Origin: JBDTSW01 sp963797835
GTDB lineage: Bacteria > Actinomycetota > Thermoleophilia > Solirubrobacterales > 70-9
Length of the DNA stretch: 64,000 bases
Reading direction: 5' to 3'
Assembly (NCBI GenBank): GCA_963797835.1
Contig: CAWCRN010000029.1
Coordinates: 1 to 64,000 of the forward strand
In this document: positions 34,173 to 43,920 of the stretch, in pieces
How the letters are laid out: every line of letters starts with the position of its first letter
How positions within the stretch are numbered: position 1 is the first letter of the stretch
Notes under the pieces: generated by a model
What the model was told of the DNA's origin: nothing
The model's input: the letters and a program-made list of their open reading frames with translations, nothing else
Database searches by the model: none
Translations under genes and position numbers: made by a program

Positions 34173-35455
34173 GCCGTCGGGCACGGGGACTGCTGGGCGG
34201 CGGCGCGGCCGTCCTGCTCGCACTGGCCCTGTCCACGCCGAGCGCCGAGGGCGCGGTGACGAAGGAGCGGATCTTCTACGCGGCCGACCAGTCGACGCCG
34301 CTGGTGGAGATCTTCAACGAGGGCGGCCTCGTGATCGAGGCGATCTGCAACAACGGGCCTGCGACGACCGTCCAGCTCACGACCACGGTCGAGAACGCGA
34401 CGATCGATGCCGCGGCCCACTCTCAGCTGGGCTACGGCGAGAACGACGACTTCGATCCGCCTGAGCCCTTCTCGCTCTTCCCCGCAACCTCCGGGGACGG
34501 CAACTTCGAGGCCGGGCAGATCGTCTATAGCCGCCCCGACGGCACCCACGTCACCGTCGACTGGTCGGCGCACGAGGACCCGATCCCGTTTCCAGACCAG
34601 TGCCTGTTCGCGGGCATCGCCCAGGTTGCAGAGCCCGGCGGCCCGGGGGGCTCGCGAAAGCGGATCGATTTCCGCGCCGACGACGGCGATCCCGCGAAGA
34701 CGTTGCTCGACGCCGCGGGCCTGCGTCTGCGCGCCACCTGCGTCGCGGAGGGCCCGATGTCGGTCGTCGCCAAGGCGGAGGAGAGTGGGGGCGCGATTTT
34801 CGCCAACGGTCATGCGCCCGGCGGCAGCCTCTACGCGGACGACAAGCGGCTCGGCGCCTCCGAGCCTTTCCGCCTCTTCACCGAGCTCGAGGGGGGCGAG
34901 GACGCCGCCACCGGCCAGATCGTCTTCGTCTCACCGTCCAAGGACGTCGTCACCGTCGACTGGACCTCGGAGGCAGGCGCCTACGGCCTGACACGCGACT
35001 GCCAGTTCGTGGGCAGCGCGCGCGTTGCACCTGCCGGCAGCAACCAGCAGGTGTACTTCGCGCGCAAGCGGGCGAGCGAGGTGCCCGAGCCCAAGCGCGG
35101 CATCCCCGAGCCCGAGCCGAAGACGTTCTTCACCATCGGGCCATGGAAGCTCAAAGCCGCTTGCGGGACCAGCATGGCCCTCGACCACGCCCTGTTCGCC
35201 GCGGTCAAGACGCCCGACGGGAACACGTTCTCGGCGCTCAACCACATCCCGTCGGGAACGGACGACCACCTGGGCACCAGCCTGAACGCCGGCGACGCGG
35301 ACATCGCCAACGAGCCGAAGCGGCTGGCCGGCCACCTGATCTCGGTGAGCGCGGCGAGCGACATAGTCACCGTCGACTACGCGATGTCCGAGCGCCAGGC
35401 GCTGGGCAAGCGGTGCCTGTTCGCCGGCACGGCGGACGTCTCCGCGGGACCGTAG
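34169..35455 (+). CDS. Secreted protein with three tandem ~125-residue repeats
   Basis: 428 residues. Signal peptide MSRRARGLLGGGAAVLLALALS with cleavage near AEG. It then has three diverged copies of one domain, at about 30-155, 165-285 and 290-425, each with the order FYAAD/FRADD/YFARK, then a LRLRATC or LKAAC strand, an NGH or NHI turn, GQIVFVSPSKDVVTVDW-type strand (VTVDW in repeats 1 and 2, VTVDY in 3) and a final C-x-F-(A/V)-G. Two conserved cysteines per repeat suggest a disulfide. The function is unknown; it is probably an extracellular beta-sandwich protein. Confidence 0.75.
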   Translation: MSRRARGLLGGGAAVLLALALSTPSAEGAVTKERIFYAADQSTPLVEIFNEGGLVIEAICNNGPATTVQLTTTVENATIDAAAHSQLGYGENDDFDPPEPFSLFPATSGDGNFEAGQIVYSRPDGTHVTVDWSAHEDPIPFPDQCLFAGIAQVAEPGGPGGSRKRIDFRADDGDPAKTLLDAAGLRLRATCVAEGPMSVVAKAEESGGAIFANGHAPGGSLYADDKRLGASEPFRLFTELEGGEDAATGQIVFVSPSKDVVTVDWTSEAGAYGLTRDCQFVGSARVAPAGSNQQVYFARKRASEVPEPKRGIPEPEPKTFFTIGPWKLKAACGTSMALDHALFAAVKTPDGNTFSALNHIPSGTDDHLGTSLNAGDADIANEPKRLAGHLISVSAASDIVTVDYAMSERQALGKRCLFAGTADVSAGP

Positions 35456-35483
35456 GCCACCGCCCGCTCTACGATCCGCGCCC

Positions 35484-37886
35484 TTGATCGGCGCCTACGG
35501 AACCCTGGCCGCGCTCGTCGCGGCGTCGGTCGTGGCCGGCCTGGCCGTGCTCTCCCTCATGGGCCGGCGCGAGCCGTCCTGGCGGGCGGCCCCGCTCGGC
35601 CTGGCGGCGCTGCTCGTGACGGCCGGCATCGCCGCGAACGCGGCGCCCGGCGTGACCCCCGTCGCCGTCTCGCTCGGGGCGATAACGGCTGCCTCGCTTG
35701 CCCTGCTCGCCGTCCGCCGCCCATCGGGCCTCGCGGGGTTCCTCGCGGCTGGCGCCCCCGCGGCGCTGCTCGCGATCCTCGTCGCCTCGCTCCCGTTCAT
35801 CGCCGCGGGGCGGGTGGGGATCCTGGGCGTCGGCCTCGTCAACGACGACATGGCCTCGCATCTCCTGATCTCGTCGTGGCTCGCGGAGGGCTACACGCCC
35901 GAGCCCGTCCTGATCGATCAGGGCTACCCGCTGGGCCCGCACGCGCTGGTGGCCGGCGTCGCCGACGCGCTCGGCGCTCGCCAGATCGATGCCTTCGCCG
36001 GGCTCACGCTCGCGATCCCGGCGCTGACGGCGCTGCTCGCATTCGGCGCGCTCGACCGGCTGACCTTCGCGTGGCGCACGCTCGCCGCGGCCGCGACCGC
36101 GCTCCCGTACCTGATCGCCGCCTACCTCGCCCAGGAGGCGTTCAAGGAGCCGATCATGGCGCTGTTCCTGCTCGCCTTCGCGCTCTGGCTTCCGTACGTC
36201 GAGCGGGCCCGCGACGGAGTTCCGCTCGGCCTGCTCGCCGCAGGGACCGTCTACGTCTACAGCTTCCCCGGGCTCGTCTGGCTGGCCGGCACGGCGATCG
36301 TCTGGGCGGCGATCGAGGTTCTCCAGCGGCCCGGAGTTGCGCCGCGCGCTGGGAGCCGGCCGCCGCGCGCGGCGGCGGTGCCGGCGGCGGTCGCGGTGGC
36401 GGTGGGCCTCGTGCTCATCCTCCCCGACCTCGATCGCATTCGCGAGTTCGCCGACTTCCGCGCCCTGGACCCCGACCGCGCGAACGAGGGAGGGCTGGGC
36501 AACCTGCGCGGCCACATCTCGCCGCTGGAGGCGCTCGGGATCTGGCCGACCAGCGAGTTCCGGCTCAGTGCCGGCGCCGGCAGCCTGCCGGCGGCCGCCT
36601 TCTACGCGGGCGCGCTGCTCGCAGCCCTCGCGCTCGCCCTGGGTCTTCCCGGCTGGATCCGCGACCACGGCTGGTCCATCCCCGCCGCGCTGATCACCGC
36701 GATCGCGATCTACATCGGCGCGCGGGGCCTGGGCACGGTCTACACCTCGGCCAAGGCGCTGGCGGTCGCCTCGCCGCTGATCGTCCTGATCGCGCTGGGC
36801 GGGCTCGTTGAGCGGCGGAGGGGGCAGGGTGCGGCGGTGTCCCGACCGGAGGACATTGTCCGAGGTAGGCGGCGCACGCGCCGCCGTAGGCGAGGACGGT
36901 CGAGCAGGGCGGGATGCCGTCGCCCCTCTAGCTGCGCTGGCGCGTCCGTGCTGCGCCGGGCGTGCTGCTTCGAGCTTCCTCGTGCTGAGGCAAGCGCCCG
37001 TCGGGCCGGAGGACCACATGGACGAGCTCGCGGAGTTCCGCCCGATCGTCGAGGGCGAGCCGGTGCTGTTCCTCGGCCGGGACAACTTCGCCCTGTACTC
37101 GCTGCGCGGCTCGCGCCCGTTCACGCACGTGCGGAACTTCTACGACCCCTACTTCGTCAAACCGAACTTCGAGATCGAGCAGGTGGCGTCGAAGTTCGAC
37201 TTCGACTCGGTGACGGCGGACACCCTGGCGCGGTTCCCCTACGTGATCACGACCCGGGCCGCCTACGCGAGCGGCCCGCCACAGTCCTACCGCTTCGTGG
37301 CGGAGACGGACTCGTACGTGCTCTGGCAGGCTGGGCCTGTCGGGCCGCGCGTGCCCGCGGAGACCGGGCCGGAGCCCACCGGCCCGCTCGACTGTCGTCC
37401 GGGACGGCCGTTCACCGGAGGCGTGGAGGCACCGCGGAGCACGGTTCGTGCCGAGACCTTCTCGTGGGCGCCGTCGGCCACGATCGAGGGCGACTCGCCT
37501 GCGAGCATCGAGCTGAGCTTGCGCGCTGGCCGGCACCACCTCTCGCTGCAGTACGACGCGACCAGGCCGGTCACGCTCAGCGCTCCGGGCTTCCACGCGA
37601 CGCTCCCGGGGAACCTCGACTACCGGGGGACGGCGCCTTTCTGGCCGGCAGGAACGATCCGGCCTGGCCGAGCCGGGCACCGTTGCGCATCGAGGCGGGG
37701 GTGGAGGATCCGCCCGCCGTCGGCCGCTTCCTGGGGGCGGACTCCGTGGCCCATCTCGGCGCGCTCGTCGCGACGTCCACCACCGGAGGGGACGTTCACT
37801 CCGCGGCCCCATATCCCGGCGCCGGCCAAGAGCAGCGGCCTCGTTCGTTGCGGGGACGACGGCCGACTGGGCCACTCAGCCCCTAG
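35484..37886 (+). CDS. Large polytopic membrane protein (GT-C glycosyltransferase-like), two frame breaks
   Basis: A TTG start opens a roughly 440-residue multi-TM region (at least ten hydrophobic segments) with the loop GVGLVNDDMASHLLISSW and YSFPGLVWLAG. The frame moves near 36820 and the protein continues with a final TM, DELAEFRPIVEGEPVLFLGRDNFALY, a soluble C-terminal region with two predicted beta domains, and returns to the first frame near 37655. The acidic first loop after a TM and the soluble C-terminal domain recall GT-C-fold arabinosyl/mannosyl transferases. No specific family is recognised. Bases 36840-37000 are unusually repetitive (GGCGGCGCACGCGCCGCC palindrome). Confidence 0.55.
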   Translation: MIGAYGTLAALVAASVVAGLAVLSLMGRREPSWRAAPLGLAALLVTAGIAANAAPGVTPVAVSLGAITAASLALLAVRRPSGLAGFLAAGAPAALLAILVASLPFIAAGRVGILGVGLVNDDMASHLLISSWLAEGYTPEPVLIDQGYPLGPHALVAGVADALGARQIDAFAGLTLAIPALTALLAFGALDRLTFAWRTLAAAATALPYLIAAYLAQEAFKEPIMALFLLAFALWLPYVERARDGVPLGLLAAGTVYVYSFPGLVWLAGTAIVWAAIEVLQRPGVAPRAGSRPPRAAAVPAAVAVAVGLVLILPDLDRIREFADFRALDPDRANEGGLGNLRGHISPLEALGIWPTSEFRLSAGAGSLPAAAFYAGALLAALALALGLPGWIRDHGWSIPAALITAIAIYIGARGLGTVYTSAKALAVASPLIVLIALGGLVERRRGQGAAVSRPEDIVRGRRRTRRRRRGRSSRAGCRRPSSCAGASVLRRACCFELPRAEASARRAGGPHGRARGVPPDRRGRAGAVPRPGQLRPVLAARLAPVHARAELLRPLLRQTELRDRAGGVEVRLRLGDGGHPGAVPLRDHDPGRLRERPATVLPLRGGDGLVRALAGWACRAARARGDRAGAHRPARLSSGTAVHRRRGGTAEHGSCRDLLVGAVGHDRGRLACEHRAELARWPAPPLAAVRRDQAGHAQRSGLPRDAPGEPRLPGDGAFLAGRNDPAWPSRAPLRIEAGVEDPPAVGRFLGADSVAHLGALVATSTTGGDVHSAAPYPGAGQEQRPRSLRGRRPTGPLSP

Positions 37887-37904
37887 CTGCTCTATAAGGG
37901 CTGG

Positions 37905-39134
37905 ATGGAGATCGGGTTCGGCGAGGCGCTGCTGATCATCGGCGCGCTGCTGACGGTCTCGGCGGCGCTGTCGGGGGTGATGCGCGGGACGGTGCTCTCG
38001 AGCGCGGTCCTCTCGGTGACGCTGGGCATCGTGCTGGCGCTCACGGGCGTGGTCGACGTCGAGGTCGCCGACGCCGGCGTGCTGGAGCTGATCGAGCTGG
38101 CCCTCATCCTCACCCTGATCTCAGACGGCCTCGTGGTCGAGCGCGAGCTCCTGAGCAAGCACTGGGGCCCGCCCGCCCGGGCGCTCGTGATCGCGATGCC
38201 GGTGACGCTGACCCTGCTGGCGCTCGGCGCGAAGGTGCTGTTCCCGGCCCTGAGCTGGGCGGAGGCGTTCCTGCTCGGCGCCGTCCTGGCGCCCACCGAC
38301 CCCGTCGTCACCTCGACCGTGGTCACCGCGCAGCGCGTTCCCGAGCGGATCCGGCACACCCTCAACCTCGAATCGGGCCTCAACGACGGCCTCGCGCTGC
38401 CCTTCGTGCTGTTCTTCCTCGTCCTCGCCAGCCCCGGAGGCGACGCGGGCTCCGAGGCCCTGGAGCTGGCAGGGGAGGCGGCGTTTGGCGCCCTGCTCGG
38501 ACTTGGGCTTGGGCTCCTGGGCGGGCGTCTGCACCACGTCGTGCCCGGTGGCATCACGCACCACTACGAGGGCATCTACGCGGTCGGCATCGGCCTGGCG
38601 GCGTTTGGTCTGGCGGACGTTACGTTTGGCAACGGCCTGGTCGCCGCGTTCGTGGCTGCGATCGCGCTCGGCGCCTCCGAGCACGAGATCACCGACCGCT
38701 TCGCGGACTTCTCGGAGAACGTGAGCACGATCTTCGCGGTGCTCACGTTCTTCGTCTTCGGGGCGATCATCGTGGCGACGGGCTACGACCGGTCGGTCTG
38801 GGCGCTCGCCGCCTTCATCCCCTTCGCGCTGCTCGTCGCGCGGCCCGTGGCGGTGATGGGGGCGCTCGCTGGAACGGGGCTCCCCAGGCCGCACAAGCTC
38901 TTCATCGCCTGGTTCGGCCCCAAGGGCGTGGCCTCGATGCTGTTCGCGCTACTTGTCCTCGACGGCAACGTCGCCAACGGGTCGACGGTCTTCGACGTCG
39001 CAGCGTTCGTGATCCTCGCCTCGATCCTGGCCCACGGCCTGACCGACACGGTCGGCGCGAGCTGGATCGAGCGGCGCATGGGCCGCCGCGAGCCCGAGCC
39101 GGATGGCGACGTGCCCGGCAGTTCGCTCGGCTGA
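37905..39134 (+). CDS. CPA1-type cation/proton antiporter
   Basis: 409 residues with 12 or so TM segments. Conserved ion-path motifs are APTDPVVTSTVV (TM5 region with Thr-Asp-Pro) and LESGLNDGLALPFVLFF (TM6 Asn-Asp). The C-terminal AWFGPKGVASMLFALL is a further family signature. It lacks a long cytoplasmic regulatory tail. Exchanges Na+ or K+ for H+ at the cytoplasmic membrane. The frame is intact; it starts 18 nt after the preceding stop. Confidence 0.9.
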   Translation: MEIGFGEALLIIGALLTVSAALSGVMRGTVLSSAVLSVTLGIVLALTGVVDVEVADAGVLELIELALILTLISDGLVVERELLSKHWGPPARALVIAMPVTLTLLALGAKVLFPALSWAEAFLLGAVLAPTDPVVTSTVVTAQRVPERIRHTLNLESGLNDGLALPFVLFFLVLASPGGDAGSEALELAGEAAFGALLGLGLGLLGGRLHHVVPGGITHHYEGIYAVGIGLAAFGLADVTFGNGLVAAFVAAIALGASEHEITDRFADFSENVSTIFAVLTFFVFGAIIVATGYDRSVWALAAFIPFALLVARPVAVMGALAGTGLPRPHKLFIAWFGPKGVASMLFALLVLDGNVANGSTVFDVAAFVILASILAHGLTDTVGASWIERRMGRREPEPDGDVPGSSLG

Positions 39135-39146
39135 CCTCTACCCGGC

Positions 39147-39308
39147 CTACTCGGCCAGGTGGGCGACGACCGCGTGGGCCGTCTCCTCGTCGACGTCGGT
39201 GAACTTGACGTACAGGTTCACGGCGTCCTTGGTGTTGCCCAGCATCGCCGCCTGCTCCACCTCGGGCGGCACGGGCGGCACCTGGGTCATGTCGATCTGC
39301 TCGCTCAT
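39147..39308 (-). CDS. Small conserved-looking protein after the HdrB-type subunit
   Basis: 53 residues: MSEQIDMTQVPPVPPEVEQAAMLG followed by VNLYVKFTDVDEETAHAVVAHLAE. It has no membrane segment and an acidic helical C-terminus. It is the last gene of the minus-strand succinate dehydrogenase block, 29 nt after the CCG-domain subunit, so it may be an assembly or accessory factor. I do not recognise a named family. Confidence 0.5.
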   Translation of the reverse strand: MSEQIDMTQVPPVPPEVEQAAMLGNTKDAVNLYVKFTDVDEETAHAVVAHLAE

Positions 39309-39337
39309 GAGCGCGGAGAGGATAGCGGCGGCGGTCT

Positions 39338-40238
39338 CTAGGCTGGCACGGTGCCGGCCAGGCGGTCCGCGACCCAGTCGGTGGAGGCGATGTGCTTGGG
39401 CATGCCGAGCTCCTTGGGCTCGAAGCCGAGCGCCAGGCCAACGAGCTGCGGCAGGTGAAGCACGGCGATCCCGAGGTCGCGGCCGACGACCTTCGCCGCC
39501 TCGGGCTGCTGCAGCGTCAAGGTTGAGATGGCAGAGCGGGCACGGGGTCACGAGGCAGTCGGCTCCCGAGTCGAGCGCGTCGCCGAGGTGGGTGCCGGCC
39601 TGGCGCAGCGAGGTCTCGCGGTTCATGGTGATGATCGGGAAGCCGCAGCACTTGCGCGCGCCGTCGTACTCCACGACCTCGCCGCCGAGGGCGTCGATCA
39701 CCCGCTCGAGGTAGAGGTCGCGGTCGGGGTGCTCCTCGTAGCCGAGGCGGTGCTTGGGCCGGATGATGTAGCAGCCGTAGAAGGGGCCGACGCGCAGGCC
39801 CGTGAGCGGGCGCTGCACGCGCGACTTCAGCGTCTCGAGGCCGATGTCCTCCACCAGGACCCAGAGGAGGTTCTTGTTGGTGAAGCCGGCCTTGTCCCTC
39901 TCGTAGGAGATCCCCTCGGCCGAGAGCACCTCGTTGATGTGGGCGCGGTAGGCGGAGTCGGCGTCCAGGCGCTCCTTGCACTCCGACTGCGCGCCCTGGC
40001 AGGTCGAGCAGATGTTCATCATCGCCAGGCCGGTCGATTGGGCCAAGGCGAACGTGCGGGCGTTGAGGGTGTCCGCCAGCTCCTGGTTGTGCTCCGCGAT
40101 CACCCCGGCGCCGCAGCAGTTCGCGCGGTCGAGCGTGACCAGCTCGATGTCGAGGCGCTCGGCAACGAGCGCCATCGAGCCGTGGAGCTCCGGGGTGAAC
40201 CCGCGCGACACGCAGCCCGGCCAGTACGCCAGCTTCAC
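39338..40238 (-). CDS. HdrB/SdhE-type CCG-domain subunit of a non-classical succinate dehydrogenase, one frame break
   Basis: About 300 residues with two CCG modules: WPGCVSRGF ... RANCCGAG and YGCYIIRP ... ARKCCGFPI plus TPCPLCHLN. These bind an unusual Fe-S cluster in HdrB and in the type-E SQR anchor that replaces the haem-b membrane subunits. A GTG start overlaps the Fe-S subunit stop (GTGA). The frame shifts near 39525; the rest (QQPEAAKVVGRDLGIAVLHLPQLVGLALG) reads to 39338. With the two upstream genes it forms a complete type-E complex. Confidence 0.85.
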
Positions 40239-41392
40239 GCCGGAACCTCCGGATCGCTTGGTAGGTCGGGCGGCGACATCTCGTCCTCCTCCTCGCCGGC
40301 GATGTACAGGTTCAGCTCGGCGCGGTGCTCCTCCGCGTGCGCGTAGATCCGCTGCACGTTGTCCTGGGCGTCGCCGGGCAGCTTCGGGTGGACGCCGGGG
40401 ATGAGCTTCGATAGCGATCGCATCTTGCCCGTGCGGATGCCGCGGATCGCCGTCGGCAGCGAGACCAGGAGCTCCTTGATCGCCTTCGGCTTCAGCTTCC
40501 CGACGAAACCGGGGGCGTAGGACTCCTGGAGGAGCAGCGACTCGTCGAGCGTTCCCTTCTTCTCGATGATCTTCACGAACGCGTGCTCGTGGTTGGCGCC
40601 GTTGTTGTGGTCGACGATCCCCTCGCCGTCTGCCGCCGCCCGGCGCAGGCGCATGATCTGGTCCATCGGCGCCACGCCCTTGGGGCAGGCGTCGATGCAT
40701 GCGAAGCAGTGGGTGCAGTCGTAGATCCCGTGCGGGTCCTGGGAGAGGTCCCAGAGGCGCTCGCGGGTCTGGGCGTCGCGCGGGTCGCCGACGAAGCGGT
40801 AGGCCTTCGCGAGGGCGGCCGGGCCGATGAACTCGGGGTCGGCCTCCAACGCGAGGCAGGCGGAGACGCAGGCGCCGCACTGGATGCACGCCATCGTCTG
40901 GGTGATGTCGATCATCGACTCGGGGGGCACGACGTGCTCGCGCTCCAGCTCGGCCTCCTCGTCGGGATCGGGCAGGAGCCATGGCGTCACGCGGCGGACC
41001 TTGGTCCAGTGGGTCGACTCCATGTCCGTCACCAGGTCCTTGATCACCGGCATGTTCCCCATCGGCTCGACCACGATCGGCTTGGGGCCTTCGGCATCGC
41101 CCTGCTTGGCACGGTCCGCGTCGTCCTGCGCGTGCTGGAGCTGGGTCTTGCAGGCGAGGGCCGACTGCCCGTTGATCTTCACCCCGCAGGAGCCGCAGAT
41201 CGCTGCCCGGCACGAGCAGCGCACGGCGAGCGATCCGTCCTCGTCGGAGCGGGCGTGAAGCAGCCCGTCGAGCACCGAGAGCGACTCCTCCAGCTCGACA
41301 GCGAAGTCCTGCCAGAAGGAGCCCTGCGGCTCGCCCTCGTCGGTGAGGGCCTCTGGTTGGTACCTGCGAACTCTGAGCGTGTATTCCGCCAT
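40235..41392 (-). CDS. Succinate dehydrogenase/fumarate reductase iron-sulfur subunit (type E, long)
   Basis: 385 residues: plant-type [2Fe-2S] domain (CSCRAAICGSCGVKINGQSALAC) and bacterial ferredoxin-type domain (CIQCGACVSACLA; CTHCFACIDACPKGV), then an unusually long C-terminal extension of about 120 residues not found in ordinary SdhB (about 240 residues). Such long forms pair with CCG-domain anchors. It begins MAEYTLRVRRYQPEA at 41392, 20 nt after the flavoprotein stop. Confidence 0.9.
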   Translation of the reverse strand: MAEYTLRVRRYQPEALTDEGEPQGSFWQDFAVELEESLSVLDGLLHARSDEDGSLAVRCSCRAAICGSCGVKINGQSALACKTQLQHAQDDADRAKQGDAEGPKPIVVEPMGNMPVIKDLVTDMESTHWTKVRRVTPWLLPDPDEEAELEREHVVPPESMIDITQTMACIQCGACVSACLALEADPEFIGPAALAKAYRFVGDPRDAQTRERLWDLSQDPHGIYDCTHCFACIDACPKGVAPMDQIMRLRRAAADGEGIVDHNNGANHEHAFVKIIEKKGTLDESLLLQESYAPGFVGKLKPKAIKELLVSLPTAIRGIRTGKMRSLSKLIPGVHPKLPGDAQDNVQRIYAHAEEHRAELNLYIAGEEEDEMSPPDLPSDPEVPA

Positions 41393-41412
41393 AGGTAGCT
41401 CCCCGCCCGACC

Positions 41413-43104
41413 CTAGTAGGTCCGCTCCGCGGGCTGCCACCGCGTGATCGTTACCGGTGCGTAGTCGATCTCCGGCCCGTCGCCGTTGGCCGTGAGGACG
41501 ATGTGCTTGAGCCACTCCTCGTCGTTTCGCTCGGGGAAGTCGGTGTGGGTGTGCGCGCCGCGGCTCTCGGTGCGGTGCAGCGCCGCGACGCAGGTGCACT
41601 CAGCGTTGTCGAGCATGAACTCCAGCTCGAGCGCCCCCAGCAGGTCCTGGTTGAACACCGCGGAATGGTCGTCGATGTAGACGCTCTGCGCCTCCTCCTT
41701 GAGGCGGCGGATCACGTCCAGCGCGGTCTGGATCCCCTCCGCGTCGCGGAACACGCCCAGGTAGCGGTCCATCGTGACGCTCATCTCGTGGCGGATCTCG
41801 GCCACCCGGTGCCCGCCGTCGCCCGCCGGGCGCGCCAGGATCGCGCCGATCCGCGCCGCCTCGTCGGCGAGCCTTCCCTTCGGCGCCATCGGTGGCCTCA
41901 GGGTCTTGGCGCGCGCCGCCGCGTGCTCGCCCGAGCGCCGGCCGAAGATCAGGGTGTCCAGCAGCGAATTGGCGCCGAGGCGGTTGCCGCCGTGGACCGA
42001 GACGCAGGCGACCTCGCCCGCCGCGTATAGGCCGGGTATCGAGGTCGCACCGTTGATGTCCGTGCGGACGCCGCCCATCATGTAGTGGTTACCGGGCTTG
42101 ATGTGGATCGGCTCGCGGGTGATGTCGACGCCGGCGAAGTCTCTGCCCACCAGCACGATCTCGCGCAGCGCCTCGTGGATCCGCTTGCGCGGCACCACCG
42201 TGACGTCAAGGGCCACGGTGCCGTCGGGGAAGCCACGGCCCTCGGCGATCTCGGTCTGCTCGGCACGGGAGACCACGTCGCGCGAGGCGAGCTCCATCTT
42301 GTTCGGCGCGTAGCGCTCCATGAAACGCTCGCCCTTCGCGTTCAGCAGGTGCGCGCCCTCGCCCCGCGCACCCTCGGTGATCAGGAACCCCTTGCGGGCG
42401 AGGGTGGTGGGGTGGTACTGGACCATCTCCATGTCCATCAGCTCCGCCCCGACCCGGTAGGCCATCCCGATCCCGTCGCCGGTGCAGATCAGGGCGTTCG
42501 TCGTCGGCCGCCAGATCTGGCCGTTTCCGCCGCTGGCGAGGATCACGTTCTTGGCCTCGAACAGCTCCAGCGAGCCGTCGCGGATGTTCCGCAGCACCGC
42601 GCCCACGCAATTGCCGTCGGCGTCGAGCGCGAGCGCGGTCGTGAACCACTCCTCGTAGCGGTCGACCGCGTCGGAGAAGCGCATCAGCTGCTCGTACAGC
42701 ACGTGCATGATCGCCTGGCCGGTGATGTCCGCGACGTAGAAGGTGCGCGCCTGCGAGGCGCCGCCGAAGGCGCGGGTCCCGAGCTTGCCCTCCTCGTTGC
42801 GGTGGAACGGGACTCCGAGGCGCTCGAGGTGAACGACCTCCTCCGGCGCCTCACGGGTCATGACCTCGATCGCGTCCTGGTCGCCCAGGTAGTCCGAGCC
42901 CTTGACCGTGTCGAACGCATGGCTTTCCCACGAGTCCCCCGGGTCGAGCGCGGCGTTGATCCCGCCCTGTGCTGCATTGGAGTGCGAGCGCACGGGGTGG
43001 ACCTTGGAGACGATCCCCACGGACACCCCGGCCCCCGCCGCGGCGAGGGCCGCGCGCTGGCCGGCGAGGCCGGCGCCAATCACAAGTACATCGTGGCGAG
43101 GCAT
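41413..43104 (-). CDS. Succinate dehydrogenase/fumarate reductase flavoprotein subunit (type-E operon)
   Basis: 563 residues. FAD motif VLVIGAGLAGQRAALAAAG, covalent-FAD His context HSNAAQGGINAAL, substrate motif MEMVQYHPT and HYMMGGVRTDINGAT, and C-terminal GANSLLDTLIFGRRSGEHAA. Oxidises succinate (or reduces fumarate). It lies 42 nt downstream of the Fe-S gene of the other complex; all six subunits are on the minus strand. Confidence 0.93.
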   Translation of the reverse strand: MPRHDVLVIGAGLAGQRAALAAAGAGVSVGIVSKVHPVRSHSNAAQGGINAALDPGDSWESHAFDTVKGSDYLGDQDAIEVMTREAPEEVVHLERLGVPFHRNEEGKLGTRAFGGASQARTFYVADITGQAIMHVLYEQLMRFSDAVDRYEEWFTTALALDADGNCVGAVLRNIRDGSLELFEAKNVILASGGNGQIWRPTTNALICTGDGIGMAYRVGAELMDMEMVQYHPTTLARKGFLITEGARGEGAHLLNAKGERFMERYAPNKMELASRDVVSRAEQTEIAEGRGFPDGTVALDVTVVPRKRIHEALREIVLVGRDFAGVDITREPIHIKPGNHYMMGGVRTDINGATSIPGLYAAGEVACVSVHGGNRLGANSLLDTLIFGRRSGEHAAARAKTLRPPMAPKGRLADEAARIGAILARPAGDGGHRVAEIRHEMSVTMDRYLGVFRDAEGIQTALDVIRRLKEEAQSVYIDDHSAVFNQDLLGALELEFMLDNAECTCVAALHRTESRGAHTHTDFPERNDEEWLKHIVLTANGDGPEIDYAPVTITRWQPAERTY

Positions 43105-43146
43105 TGGGGCGCGAGTCTATGAGACCCCGCTCCGCCGCCGGTGGCG

Positions 43147-43920
43147 CTACACCGCCTCTTGCGGCCCGCCTCGCTCGCGCAGCTTGTGGATCATCGCCTT
43201 GCGGTATTCGCGGTTCAGCTCGCCGATCACCGTGATCGAGATGTTCTGGGGGCAGACCTGCTGGCACTCGCCGGTGTTGGTGCAGCCGCCGAAGCCCTCG
43301 GCGTCGTGCTGGCGGACCATGCTGCGGGCGCGGTGGTGGCGCTCCGGCTCTCCCTGGGGGAGGAGGTTGAGGTGGGTCACCTTGGCGCCGGTGAAGAGCA
43401 TCCCGGACCCGTTCGGGCAGGCGGCGACGCATGCGCCGCAGCCGATGCAGATGGCCGCGTCCATCGAGGCCTCCTGGGTTTCGGGGTGAACCGGGTTGGC
43501 GTTCGGCTCGGGCTTGGGGCCGGCGTTGACCGAGATGTAGCCGCCCGCCTCGATCACGCGGTCGAGTGCGGAGCGATCGACGATCAGGTCGCGCAGGACC
43601 GGGAAGGCGCTGGAGCGGAAGGGCTCGACGGTCAGCTCGGCGCCGTCCTCGAAGTCGCGGAGGTAGACCTGGCAGCTGGTCACCTGCTTCGGCCCGTGGG
43701 GGATGCCGTCGATCTGGAGGGAGCACGTTCCGCAGATGCCTTCGCGGCAGTCGTGGTCGAACGCGATCGGGCGTTTGCCCTCGGTGACCAGCCGGTCGTT
43801 CAGGACGTCGAGCATCTCGAGGAACGAGGCATCGGCGTCGATCTCGTCGATCTTGTGGCGCTCGAAGCCGCCCTCCGCCTCGGCGTTCTCCTGGCGCCAG
43901 ACGTTGAGGGTGAGCCTCAC
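43147..43920 (-). CDS. sdhB: Succinate dehydrogenase iron-sulfur subunit (type B)
   Basis: 257 residues: MRLTLNVWRQENAEAEGGF, [2Fe-2S] cysteines CREGICGTCSLQIDGIPHG, then CIGCGACVAACPNGSGML and CTNTGECQQVCPQNIS for the [4Fe-4S]/[3Fe-4S] clusters. Standard length. It overlaps the SdhA stop by 4 nt and completes the three-gene sdhCAB operon of the Bacillus/epsilon-proteobacterial type with one diheme anchor. Confidence 0.93.
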   Translation of the reverse strand: MRLTLNVWRQENAEAEGGFERHKIDEIDADASFLEMLDVLNDRLVTEGKRPIAFDHDCREGICGTCSLQIDGIPHGPKQVTSCQVYLRDFEDGAELTVEPFRSSAFPVLRDLIVDRSALDRVIEAGGYISVNAGPKPEPNANPVHPETQEASMDAAICIGCGACVAACPNGSGMLFTGAKVTHLNLLPQGEPERHHRARSMVRQHDAEGFGGCTNTGECQQVCPQNISITVIGELNREYRKAMIHKLRERGGPQEAV

